DNA of 8,771 nt from Nitrospira sp. (GTDB taxonomy: Bacteria > Nitrospirota > Nitrospiria > Nitrospirales > Nitrospiraceae): assembly GCA_016873525.1 (NCBI GenBank), contig VGXD01000069.1, positions 1 to 8,771 of the forward strand. Reading direction: 5' to 3'. Below, piece after piece: positions 1 through 6,725 of this stretch. The translations under genes were made by a program, and so were the position numbers. Numbering within the stretch: position 1 is the stretch's first letter; every line of letters begins with the position of its first letter. The notes beneath the pieces are model-generated. The model had not been told where the DNA came from. It did not search any database and saw only the letters and a program-made list of their open reading frames with translations.

Positions 1-579
1 GCGGGACAGGAGGTCCGGCGAGACGGCCCCGATGCGGGAGAGCAGCGTCAGGACCAGCGGCAGCTCGAAGGCAAACCCGAAGATGAGGAGAAACTTGACG
101 TTGAAATCCACGTAAGTGCCGACGGCCAATTGCGGCGTCAACGACCGATCCATCCCGAAACTGACGAAGAACTGGATGACCAGCGGCAGGATGACCAGGT
201 TGCAGAACACCATCCCCAGCGCGAAGAACCCGGCCGCCAGGCAGAACAAGGGAATCGCCCAGCGCCGCTCACGGGGCAGCAACGCCGGCTGAATGAACTT
301 CCAGCCTTGGTAGAGGATGACCGGCAGGCTCATCACGATGCCGGCCAGAAACGAGATCTTGACCGAGGCAAAGAGGGCTTCGGTCGGACCGTAGAAAATC
401 AAATCGTCCGTGAAAGGCCGCTTGAACCACTCGATCAGCTCCGCCGCATAGGCAAAGGCCAGGACAAACGACAGGGAGACCGTCACGGCGATGACGATCA
501 AGCTCCGCTTGATGGCGGCAATGTGCTGGGCCAGCGGCGGCAGCACGGCGGACATGGATTTCAGACCGGCGAATGTCAT
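1..579 (-). CDS. tatC: Twin-arginine translocase subunit TatC (C-terminus cut by window edge)
   Basis: TatC is the polytopic inner-membrane core of the Tat translocase. It binds twin-arginine signal peptides and helps export folded proteins. The first 193 residues are visible and the frame runs open off the left edge; full TatC is about 240-260 residues. Hydrophobic helices are seen near residues 26-46, 73-90, 108-137 and 158-178. The first cytoplasmic loop reads KFIQPALLPRERR (about 94-106), matching the E. coli segment that holds F94 and E103. FELPL near 174 matches the conserved acidic site in the next helix. The N-terminus is unusual: HIAAIKRSL stands where most TatC proteins have HLxELRxRL. 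The ATG at 579 is supported by GGAG seven bases upstream; an in-frame ATG at 555 is less likely. The gene follows the DUF465 gene by 22 nt, so it is probably last or near-last in the radA operon. Confidence 0.93.
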   Translation of the reverse strand, partial: MTFAGLKSMSAVLPPLAQHIAAIKRSLIVIAVTVSLSFVLAFAYAAELIEWFKRPFTDDLIFYGPTEALFASVKISFLAGIVMSLPVILYQGWKFIQPALLPRERRWAIPLFCLAAGFFALGMVFCNLVILPLVIQFFVSFGMDRSLTPQLAVGTYVDFNVKFLLIFGFAFELPLVLTLLSRIGAVSPDLLSR

Positions 580-601
580 CTCACATCTCCGGAGACGGCC
601 G

Positions 602-844
602 TCACCGCGAAGACGTCGGCGCGTCTTTTTCGCGATGCAACCGGATCAGCTCCGCCAAGCGGTCCTTCTTGGCCAGCTTTTCTTTCTGAATCTGTTTTTT
701 GACCAGTTCATCCTGAGGCGTCAAGGCATGGCGCCTCTGGAGATCGTTCAACTCGGCATCCAGCTGATGGTGCCTCTCCTCGAGATCGCGAAACTCCTTG
801 CTCGATTGCCGCAACAGGGCTGTAATCTGATTGTCCGTCAACAT
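602..844 (-). CDS. DUF465 / YdcH-family small coiled-coil protein
   Basis: This is an 80-residue, highly charged protein predicted to be almost wholly helical. Residues from about 16 to 70 carry the DUF465 (YdcH) pattern: an FRxLEExHHxLDxE segment, then a short turn at RRHALTPQDEL, then a second Lys/Glu-rich helix (KKQIQKEKLAKKDRL). Family members fold as a short helical hairpin; no firm biochemical role is established. A GTG two codons upstream (850) would lengthen the frame, but it lies inside the AGGAGG ribosome-binding site, which stands five bases before the ATG at 844, so the ATG is preferred. The gene sits between rimI (24 nt upstream) and tatC (22 nt downstream) and is probably co-transcribed with them. 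Confidence 0.85.
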   Translation of the reverse strand: MLTDNQITALLRQSSKEFRDLEERHHQLDAELNDLQRRHALTPQDELVKKQIQKEKLAKKDRLAELIRLHREKDAPTSSR

Positions 845-849
845 GGGCA

Positions 850-855
850 CCTCCT
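850..855 (-). promoter_or_regulatory. Ribosome-binding site of the DUF465 gene
   Basis: A perfect AGGAGG on the minus strand lies five bases before the ATG at 844. The alternative GTG at 850 overlaps this site, so the site decides the start. Confidence 0.75.
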
Positions 856-868
856 CTTGTGTGGCGCT

Positions 869-1363
869 TCAGCCGACCAGTAACGGGACCATCTCCATGA
901 GCAACGCATCTTCAATCGGGTTCGTGTAGTACTTCGTCCGCACCGCAGTCTGGACGAATCCGAGTCCTTCGTATAACTTCCGGGCCGCTTCGTTCGACCC
1001 GCGCACTTCCAGAACCGCGCGCCCCGCGCCCTTCTCCAGCCCGACGGACAGGGCGTGCCTCACCAAGGCCATCCCCAAGCCTTGACGGCGCCACGGCGAC
1101 GCCACGGCAAGATTCATCAGCCGCAACTCCTCGAAGACCACCCAAAAACAAATGTACCCGGCGATCTCGCTCGGCCTCCCGGCAGCATCGACCAGGCGCA
1201 CCGTGGAAAGGTGCCCGAAGGGGTTGCCGCGCAGCTCCGCCTCGAACATCGTGCTGGTCCAAGGCAGGGGACAGGACTCCTGCTCCAGCCGTAAGAGCTG
1301 ATCGAGGTCCTGAACCTCAGCCGGTTGGAGCAGCAGACTCCCGGCCTGCTGACCCTGGGTCAT
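869..1363 (-). CDS. rimI: Ribosomal protein alanine N-acetyltransferase (RimI, GNAT family)
   Basis: RimI transfers acetyl from acetyl-CoA to the N-terminal alanine of ribosomal protein S18 in the cytosol. The 164-residue product has one GNAT domain: the acetyl-CoA pyrophosphate-binding loop RRQGLGMAL at 92-100, preceded by the LMNLAV strand. EVRGSNEAARKLYEGLGF at 119-136 follows and carries E119 and Y131, spaced like the E. coli catalytic pair E103/Y115. The typical YY...EDALLMEM ending is at 145-158. The open frame extends to 1411, but the ATG at 1363 is preferred because it overlaps the tsaB stop as ATGA, has GGAG five bases upstream, and gives the usual family length. tsaB and rimI are neighbours in many bacteria, which supports the name. 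A more general GNAT acetyltransferase with other protein targets cannot be excluded. Confidence 0.92.
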   Translation of the reverse strand: MTQGQQAGSLLLQPAEVQDLDQLLRLEQESCPLPWTSTMFEAELRGNPFGHLSTVRLVDAAGRPSEIAGYICFWVVFEELRLMNLAVASPWRRQGLGMALVRHALSVGLEKGAGRAVLEVRGSNEAARKLYEGLGFVQTAVRTKYYTNPIEDALLMEMVPLLVG

Positions 1364-2088
1364 GGACGCTCCCCTCCGACCGACTGAGCGGCCGCGACCC
1401 GCCGCTGCCACGCGATCTCCGCCTCGGCCCGCTGCACGTAACGGGGCGCAAGTCCCCGTCCGGCCACCTCCCCTCGAGCCAGACGCTCAAGCCCGGCAAG
1501 GCCGACGCTCACAGCCGAGGCAGCCATGGCCTCGCGCGACGCCTCGATCGCATCGCCGGCCCGGTCACCCAATAACCGTTGCACGTCCTGTCCATAGTTC
1601 AGCCAGCCGTCCCCCAGCATCACAGTCGGCCCTTCGATGGACTGGGCAAAGGCCTCGATGGACCCCACTCGTTCCTCCGCCACCTGCACCAGAGTCCCGG
1701 CCGCCCATCGATAGAAGCCCCAGTAGACTTCCCTGGTTCGTGCCTTGAGCACCGGACACAGGAGCCGGTCGGCCTGTCTCACGTTCCAGGCCATCGCATC
1801 CAATGTCGGCACAGCCGCAAGGGGCAGCCCCGTCACCGACCGAATCCCCATGACCGTCGCCAGGCCGACACGCAGCCCGGTGAAAGAGCCGGGGCCGATG
1901 GACACCGCCAGTCCGTCCAAATCCGCAAGCCTCAGTCCGGTTGATTGGAGCAGCCGGTCGATCATGGGGATGAGTTTCATGGCATGGTTCCCTTGGGCGG
2001 CTTCATCCGATCGGCCCAACAGGGTCGCTCCCTCGAGGATGGCCACACTCTGCTGCTGCGTGGCTGTTTCAACGGCCAGGAGCTTCAT
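1360..2088 (-). CDS. tsaB: tRNA t6A synthesis protein TsaB (YeaZ)
   Basis: TsaB is the non-catalytic scaffold partner of TsaD in the complex that moves threonylcarbamoyl to A37 of ANN-decoding tRNAs. The 242-residue protein has the ASKHA-type N-terminus MKLLAVETA followed by a phosphate-loop-like strand turn. HAMKLIPMIDRLL (35-47) sits where relatives have HSExLxPxIxxLL. The signature IGPGSFTGLRVGLA lies at 64-77, and VPTLDAMA follows at 93-100. The C-terminal half is more variable and ends with the usual aligned PRYVQRAEAE segment. The length is normal. The ATG at 2088 overlaps the preceding lipoprotein stop as ATGA, and no strong ribosome-binding site is seen, so translation is probably coupled. 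The 3' end overlaps the rimI start in the same way. Confidence 0.95.
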   Translation of the reverse strand: MKLLAVETATQQQSVAILEGATLLGRSDEAAQGNHAMKLIPMIDRLLQSTGLRLADLDGLAVSIGPGSFTGLRVGLATVMGIRSVTGLPLAAVPTLDAMAWNVRQADRLLCPVLKARTREVYWGFYRWAAGTLVQVAEERVGSIEAFAQSIEGPTVMLGDGWLNYGQDVQRLLGDRAGDAIEASREAMAASAVSVGLAGLERLARGEVAGRGLAPRYVQRAEAEIAWQRRVAAAQSVGGERP

Positions 2089-2996
2089 GGCAAGGGCACC
2101 CTGTCTTCGCGACCGCCCTGCAAGGAGGCGAACACCGGTCCATACCCAGGCTCACGGCTTCCCCCGGCAACGCCGAGATCCTCCGACGTGAGGTCGGGAT
2201 TCGGCACGATCTCGTGAAACGTGAGTTGCACAGTCCCCTGCCCCAGCCCATCCTCTATCGTGACCTTAAAGGGCTTGAGCAGGACGGCATCCGCTGCCGG
2301 CCCACTCGTGGAAGGCTCCGGAGCCTTTACGGGAAGGGATACGGGACGGAAGTCCTCGAACCGCACGGTGACTTCCACCTCGCCCTCCCCGGTCAGGCGG
2401 TCTTCTTGAACCACCTGCAAGGACTGCCGCTCGAACCAAATGCGGCGAAGGGGTCGCGCAGCCTTCCCCAAGGCCAGCACATCGAGCCGGTAGAGGTCGC
2501 CGTCTTCCGAGAGCGCCACGTCCTCCGCTTTCGACACCGCCGCGGTGCCCACCGCGCCGCTCACAGCCAGCACGCTCAGTTGCAACGGCCGGCCGATCTG
2601 GTCCGTGCCAGACAAGGCGTCCAGCCGCCCGGCAAGGACCTGCCCGGGCAGGCGCAACCGATAGACCTCGCCGGCCAAGACCAAGTCGAAGAGCGACCCA
2701 CCGACCTGATTGAATCCTTGCAGCCGGAGCGCATGGGGGCGGCGATAGAACATGGCCCCTTCCATACGCTGCGCAAGCAATATCCCCGGTCCTTTGACCT
2801 GCACCCGAAAGAGGCCCTTCATGGTCTGAATCGCCGTTTCGCGTTCGCGCAACAACTCGGTCAACTGTTCGGCGGTCGCCGCTTTCAACGGAGGCTCTTC
2901 ACGCCAGGTCCATCTGGCGCAGCCGGCCAGCAGAAGAGGCAGGAGCACCCATGCCCCCCAGACAACCAGTGATCGTCGCCCGGCTACCCTCTGCAT
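2085..2996 (-). CDS. LolA/LolB-like outer-membrane lipoprotein
   Basis: The product is a 303-residue predicted lipoprotein. A basic N-terminus (QRVAGRR) and hydrophobic stretch lead to the lipobox LLAGC, with the modified cysteine at residue 26 and Ala at +2, which favours outer-membrane sorting. The mature part opens with a charged helix (about 43-58) and then a run of short beta strands: MKGLFRVQV, AMFYRRPHALRLQGF, SLFDLVLAGEVYRLRLPG. This resembles the unclosed barrel of LolA/LolB and DUF4292 proteins, so a lipoprotein- or lipid-handling role is plausible but unproven. A Pro/Ser/Ala-rich insert (224-237) interrupts the second half. The ATG at 2996 gives a proper signal peptide; the open frame reaches 3149, inside radA. 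The gene starts 19 nt after the radA stop without a clear ribosome-binding site and ends in an ATGA overlap with tsaB. Confidence 0.72.
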   Translation of the reverse strand: MQRVAGRRSLVVWGAWVLLPLLLAGCARWTWREEPPLKAATAEQLTELLRERETAIQTMKGLFRVQVKGPGILLAQRMEGAMFYRRPHALRLQGFNQVGGSLFDLVLAGEVYRLRLPGQVLAGRLDALSGTDQIGRPLQLSVLAVSGAVGTAAVSKAEDVALSEDGDLYRLDVLALGKAARPLRRIWFERQSLQVVQEDRLTGEGEVEVTVRFEDFRPVSLPVKAPEPSTSGPAADAVLLKPFKVTIEDGLGQGTVQLTFHEIVPNPDLTSEDLGVAGGSREPGYGPVFASLQGGREDRVPLP

Positions 2997-3015
2997 CTGT
3001 CTTGCTGCATCGTTT

Positions 3016-4377
3016 TCATGGAAAGAGGATGTCCAGGGCTTCGCCGACATCGCGCACACCGACCAATTCCATCCCTCCGATCGGCTCGAGCTTCGGCACA
3101 TTCCGCTCCGGCAAGGCACAGCGTTGGAACCCCATTTTGGCCGCCTCACGGATGCGCAGCTCCGCCTGGCTGATCGCGCGCACTTCTCCGCCCAGCCCCA
3201 CTTCGCCCAATACGATCATGCGGTGGTCGATCGGCCGCTCCCGGAGGCTCGACGTGACGGCCGCCACGATCCCCAGATCGATCGCCGGTTCGTCGATCGT
3301 CATCCCCCCCACGACGTTCACATAGACATCCTGCCCGGACAGGTGCAGCCCAAACCGCTTTTCCATCACGGCCAGCAGCAAGGCGACCCGGTTCTGCTCC
3401 ACTCCGTTGGCCATGCGTTTCGGCATGCTGTAGCCGGTCGCCGTCACCAGAGCCTGCAGTTCGACGAGGATCGGCCTGGTCCCCTCGAGACTGGACACCA
3501 CCACCGAGCCCGTGCTCTGCTCCGGCCGTTCGGCCAGGAACAATTCGGAGGGATTGCCGACTTCTTCCAGCCCCACATCCTTCATCTCGAAGACCCCGAT
3601 CTCGTTCGTGGAGCCGAAGCGATTCTTGACCGCTCGCAAAATCCGATAGGTGTGGCCCTTGTCTCCCTCAAAGTAGAGCACCGTGTCCACGATGTGTTCC
3701 AGGAGACGGGGCCCGGCGATGGCGCCTTCTTTCGTGACGTGGCCGATGATAAACACCGGCACCCCGCTGCGCTTGGCAAACCACATGAGCTGGCCGGCCA
3801 CTTCCTGGACCTGGCTGATGCTGCCGGGCGCGGAGGTGATCTGGTCCGTGGAGACGGTTTGGATCGAATCCACCACCAGCGCGACGGGCTGGATCTCCTG
3901 CACGGTTTTGAGGATCTCTTCGAGGGACGTTTCAGCCAGCACGAAGAGGCTGGGGTCATGGACGCCCAGCCGTTGCCCCCGCATCTTGATCTGGCTGGGG
4001 GATTCCTCCCCGGACACGTAGAGGACCTTCTCGCCAGGCAAGGCCAGCCTGGGCAACGCTTGGAGCAGCAACGTCGTCTTTCCGATGCCGGGGTCGCCCC
4101 CGATCAGGATCACCGACCCAGGCACGACCCCGCCGCCCAACACCCGATCGAATTCCCCGATGTCCGTCCGCAGGCGATTGTCCCCCACCACCTCGATGGC
4201 ATCGATGGAGGTGGCCTTGGAGGCTGCCGTCAACGCGGAGGCCGCGGCCCGCTTGCCGACAGCGGCAACCCGCTCTTCTCGGAAGCTGTTCCAATTGCTG
4301 CAATCCGGGCACCGTCCCAGCCAACGCGGCGCCTGGTGCCCGCAGGATTGGCAGAAAAAGCTGGTCTTTGCCCGCAT
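3016..4377 (-). CDS. radA: DNA repair protein RadA (Sms)
   Basis: RadA is a RecA-like hexameric helicase/ATPase that drives branch migration during recombination repair. The 453-residue product has all family domains in order. An N-terminal C4 zinc finger uses C9, C12, C23 and C26. The RecA-like ATPase carries Walker A GGDPGIGKTT at 93-102 and Walker B LVVD at 167-170. The RadA-specific KNRFG motif is at 251-255. A Lon-protease-like C-terminal domain includes the EPAIDLGIVAAVTSSLRERP segment and GEVGLGGEVRAI at 391-402. The length matches E. coli RadA (460). The open frame extends to 4464, but the extra residues do not resemble RadA. The ATG at 4377 aligns with the family start, just ahead of the zinc finger, and has GAGG nine bases upstream; the ATG at 4392 is the alternative. 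It is the first gene of the radA-tatC block. Confidence 0.97.
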   Translation of the reverse strand: MRAKTSFFCQSCGHQAPRWLGRCPDCSNWNSFREERVAAVGKRAAASALTAASKATSIDAIEVVGDNRLRTDIGEFDRVLGGGVVPGSVILIGGDPGIGKTTLLLQALPRLALPGEKVLYVSGEESPSQIKMRGQRLGVHDPSLFVLAETSLEEILKTVQEIQPVALVVDSIQTVSTDQITSAPGSISQVQEVAGQLMWFAKRSGVPVFIIGHVTKEGAIAGPRLLEHIVDTVLYFEGDKGHTYRILRAVKNRFGSTNEIGVFEMKDVGLEEVGNPSELFLAERPEQSTGSVVVSSLEGTRPILVELQALVTATGYSMPKRMANGVEQNRVALLLAVMEKRFGLHLSGQDVYVNVVGGMTIDEPAIDLGIVAAVTSSLRERPIDHRMIVLGEVGLGGEVRAISQAELRIREAAKMGFQRCALPERNVPKLEPIGGMELVGVRDVGEALDILFP

Positions 4378-4462
4378 CGGCAGGAGCCTCATCACGTTAT
4401 GGATCGACAGGCAGGGTCGCCACGGCAGCAGGATGCCTCCACATCTTAAAGGAACCGCCGCC
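4378..4462 (-). promoter_or_regulatory. Leader region of the radA operon, possible promoter
   Basis: This is the non-coding stretch immediately before radA and the only gap of any size ahead of the six-gene block, so a promoter is expected around here. A TAAGAT sequence at about 4443-4448 on the minus strand could act as a -10 element, but no good -35 match lies at the right distance. No operator-like repeat was noticed. The call rests mainly on position. Confidence 0.25.
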
Positions 4463-4501
4463 AAAATAAAAGAGGTTCAGGCGGCCGGCCGGCGACGCCG
4501 T
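4463..4501 (-). terminator. Possible intrinsic terminator after the Ig/HAD-like gene
   Basis: Directly after the TGA at 4502 the minus strand has a very GC-rich, self-complementary segment (GGCGTCGCCGGCCGGCCGCC). About eight bases later comes a T-rich tract, TTTTATTTT (4463-4471). GC hairpin plus T-run is the usual form, but the stem is not a single clean helix and the spacing to the T-run is loose. It would separate the aminotransferase block from the radA block. Confidence 0.35.
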
Positions 4502-5344
4502 TCACTTCTGGAGCTGCTTTCTGATCTCCTTCCAATCCTTGGCGATCAGGGTTTTTTTCGGCATGGATGCGTCCTTCGCGGAAGCCAGCAACACCGCGCC
4601 CATTCGATGTTCCAGAAGGACCGAGGCAAACTCCGTCGTCCTCCCGACCCCGCCCGTCAGATTATCCCAGCCCTCAGCCCTCATCCGGTCAATCAACCCA
4701 GCCAAGGCGGCCTGCCCCTGAGACACCCTCACCACGAGTCCAGGAGGAAACCGGTGCTGTCCCAGCCAGGCCCTCTCGCCTTCTCCTGAAACAAGGCCCT
4801 CATGGGAAGATCGAACCAGATAGATCACGTTGAAGTAATACTCCGACAACCGCTTGAGTGCATCGGCTGCATCGGGGAAGGGAGCGCCGGCCTCCTCCCG
4901 CAACGCCGTCACGTCTATCAAGAGAATGGGGCGGCGGCGTTCCCAGCAGGCCAAGATGGCGCCGGCCTCAGCATGGTCCACCCGCTTCGCGTCGGCCAGC
5001 CGAACCGTCATCGCATGGTTGCCGCGCATCCTTGAGACATAGTCGAAGGACGCCAGCCCGTCTCCCCTCGTCACCGCCATGCCTATGGTCTTCCCTCCCA
5101 CAAGCAGTTCAAGCCGCTCCCCGCCCAAGCCACGGTCGCCGTTGCGAAGCAGCCTGGCCTCGATCCTCACGGGACGCCCCGGCACGGTTAAGACATCTTG
5201 CAGCAAGAGGCGGCGCCCCTGGTCGGCGCCGGCCAGGAGTGGCCCCAAAGCAAGAGCGGCCAGGAAGAGGCAGCCCCCCGGCAAGATGCGCGAGAGAGAG
5301 CCTTCTCTCCGATCAGCGCCCCTCGACATCCCTAAACACGCCAT
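4502..5344 (-). CDS. Exported protein with Ig-like domain and degenerate HAD-like domain, function unknown
   Basis: I do not recognise a named family. The 280-residue product has a charged N-terminus (residues 1-19), a hydrophobic signal segment (about 20-40, ending LLAGA) and no lipobox at the end, so it is probably periplasmic or surface-held. Residues 46-132 look like a bacterial Ig-like strand sandwich (PGRPVRIEARLL, then GGERLELLVGGKTIG, then TRGDGLASFDYV). Residues 139-215 look like a HAD/LNS2-type Rossmann fold: PILLIDVTAL (D144), DALKRLSEYYFNVIYLVRSS, AWLGQHRFPPGLVV. The usual DxD is DVT, and the motif II Ser/Thr position appears to be Val, so catalysis is doubtful. A conserved-looking WDNLTGGVGRTTEFASVL segment follows. 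The ATG at 5344 has GGAG seven bases upstream, giving a 32-nt overlap with the aminotransferase and suggesting co-expression; an ATG at 5329 is the alternative. Confidence 0.75.
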   Translation of the reverse strand: MACLGMSRGADRREGSLSRILPGGCLFLAALALGPLLAGADQGRRLLLQDVLTVPGRPVRIEARLLRNGDRGLGGERLELLVGGKTIGMAVTRGDGLASFDYVSRMRGNHAMTVRLADAKRVDHAEAGAILACWERRRPILLIDVTALREEAGAPFPDAADALKRLSEYYFNVIYLVRSSHEGLVSGEGERAWLGQHRFPPGLVVRVSQGQAALAGLIDRMRAEGWDNLTGGVGRTTEFASVLLEHRMGAVLLASAKDASMPKKTLIAKDWKEIRKQLQK

Positions 5345-6680
5345 CTAAAATCTCCAAGGCCACATCGGCCTCTCGCTTGGTAATCACCAGGGGCGGCGCC
5401 AGCCGGATCACGTTCTGCCCTGCCCCCAGCAGGAGCAAGCCCTTGCGGAAACAGCGTTGAATAATGTCGTTCCTCTCCTGGATCGCCATCTCCTTGCTGT
5501 CGCGGTCGCGCACGCATTCGATGCCGATCAACAGTCCCAGGCCCCGGACATCACCGATCAGCCGGTGCCGCGCCTTCATCTTCTCCAACTCGCGGCGCAG
5601 ATAGGCTCCCACCGAGGCGGCGTTCGCCACCAGCTTCTTCTCCAAAAGATCGATCGTCGCCAGGGCCGCCTCGCAGGCCACAGGATTCCCCCCAAAGGTA
5701 TTGGCATGGGCCCCGGCCTGCCAGTTCATCACCTCGGCGGAGGCGACGGTGGCGCCCATCGGCAGACCCGACGCAATGCCTTTGCCGAGGGCCATGATAT
5801 CCGGCTCCACCCCCCAATGTTGGATGGCGAACATCTTGCCCGTCCGCCCCATCCCCGTCTGGACTTCGTCCACGACGTACAGGATGCCGAACTCGCGGGC
5901 CAGGGCGGCCACCATGGGATGAAACTCCGGCGGAGGCACGACGACGCCCCCCTCCCCCTGGATCGGCTCGACGAAGATCGCGGCCACGTCCTCAGGCGGC
6001 ACGAGGCTCTTGAAATACACATCGCGGATGACCGTGACGCAATGCATCCGGCAGGAGGGATGGGCCAGCCCATAGGGGCAGCGGTAGCAATTGGCGTAGG
6101 GCACGTGGGTCACGCCGGGAAGGAGCGGCGAGAAATGCCGGCGCTGGACGGCCTTGCTGCCGGTTAACGACAGGGCGCCCATCGTCCTTCCGTGGAAGGC
6201 CCCCTGAAACGCGAGGGTGAGCGGCCGGCGGGTCTTGTATCGCGCCAGCTTAAACGCCGCCTCGACCGCCTCGGTGCCGGAGTTGCCGAAGAAAGTCCGC
6301 TTGGGCCCCTTGCCCGGCGTCATGCGATCGAGAGTCTCCGCCAGCTTCACCTGAGCCGGGTAATAAAAATCCGTCCCGGACATGTGGATGAAACGCGACG
6401 CCTGCCGGCTGATCGCTTTCACCACCTGGGGATGGGCATGGCCCGTCGCGACGACGGCGATGCCGGCGGTAAAATCCAAGTAGCGGTTCCCGTCCACATC
6501 CTCCACCGTTGAACCCCGCGCCTTCTCGACGACCAAGGGGTAGAGGCGCGTGACGGACTGGGAGAGCACCGATTCGTCGCGGCTGACCCAGGCCCTGGCC
6601 TTGGGACCAGGCGGAAGGATTTTGATGAGGGGGCGCGATGCAACGGGCAGGCGCTTTTTACCGGGCGTTCGTTTGGGCAC
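5313..6680 (-). CDS. Class III PLP-dependent aminotransferase (acetylornithine/4-aminobutyrate/ornithine aminotransferase family)
   Basis: This cytosolic PLP enzyme of fold type I has 455 residues. Landmarks are the PLP phosphate-binding NSGTEA (133-138), the FHGRTMGALSLTG segment (162-174), VVDEVQTGMGRTG with D271 for the pyridine nitrogen, K300 in MALGKGIASGLP as the internal aldimine lysine, NTFGGNP (327-333), and RLAPPL (426-431), whose Arg is expected to hold the substrate carboxylate. The N-terminal PGPKARAWVSRD and GTDFYYPAQ segments resemble the Pyrococcus/Thermococcus subgroup, which includes ornithine aminotransferase and amino-acid racemases, more than ArgD or GabT proper. A Cys cluster (C198, C201, C210, C214) is also visible. 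The exact amine donor cannot be read from the sequence, so no symbol is given. The start is GTG with GGGAGG six bases upstream. No arginine or GABA pathway gene is adjacent. Confidence 0.9.
   Translation of the reverse strand: MPKRTPGKKRLPVASRPLIKILPPGPKARAWVSRDESVLSQSVTRLYPLVVEKARGSTVEDVDGNRYLDFTAGIAVVATGHAHPQVVKAISRQASRFIHMSGTDFYYPAQVKLAETLDRMTPGKGPKRTFFGNSGTEAVEAAFKLARYKTRRPLTLAFQGAFHGRTMGALSLTGSKAVQRRHFSPLLPGVTHVPYANCYRCPYGLAHPSCRMHCVTVIRDVYFKSLVPPEDVAAIFVEPIQGEGGVVVPPPEFHPMVAALAREFGILYVVDEVQTGMGRTGKMFAIQHWGVEPDIMALGKGIASGLPMGATVASAEVMNWQAGAHANTFGGNPVACEAALATIDLLEKKLVANAASVGAYLRRELEKMKARHRLIGDVRGLGLLIGIECVRDRDSKEMAIQERNDIIQRCFRKGLLLLGAGQNVIRLAPPLVITKREADVALEILDGVFRDVEGR
5352..5355 (-). 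promoter_or_regulatory. Ribosome-binding site of the Ig/HAD-like gene, inside the aminotransferase gene
   Basis: GGAG on the minus strand stands seven bases before the ATG at 5344. It lies within the last codons of the aminotransferase gene and favours 5344 over the in-frame ATG at 5329, which has no suitable site. Confidence 0.55.
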
Positions 6681-6686
6681 CGCGCA

Positions 6687-6692
6687 CCTCCC
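6687..6692 (-). promoter_or_regulatory. Ribosome-binding site of the aminotransferase gene
   Basis: GGGAGG on the minus strand is six bases before a GTG at 6680. It supports the non-ATG start of the aminotransferase. Confidence 0.7.
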
Positions 6693-6725
6693 GACTAGGA
6701 CGGACAGGCCCTGCGACCCGACGCC

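Noticed and set aside
130..702. A 190-codon plus-strand open frame opposite tatC
   Set aside because: It is Arg/Gln/Asp-rich shadow sequence. The minus strand reads as an unmistakable TatC.
3124..4449. A 441-codon open frame on the plus strand opposite radA
   Set aside because: It is rich in His, Pro, Arg, Gln and Asp with no recognisable motif, and it lies wholly against a clear radA reading. Long antisense frames like this are common in GC-rich coding DNA.
4085..4789. A 234-codon plus-strand open frame crossing the gap before radA
   Set aside because: It would overlap radA and the Ig/HAD-like gene antisense and shows no signal peptide, motif or family similarity.
5457..6167. A 236-codon plus-strand open frame opposite the aminotransferase
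   Set aside because: The composition is His/Gln/Arg-rich and typical of a shadow frame of a GC-rich gene. The minus-strand aminotransferase is certain.
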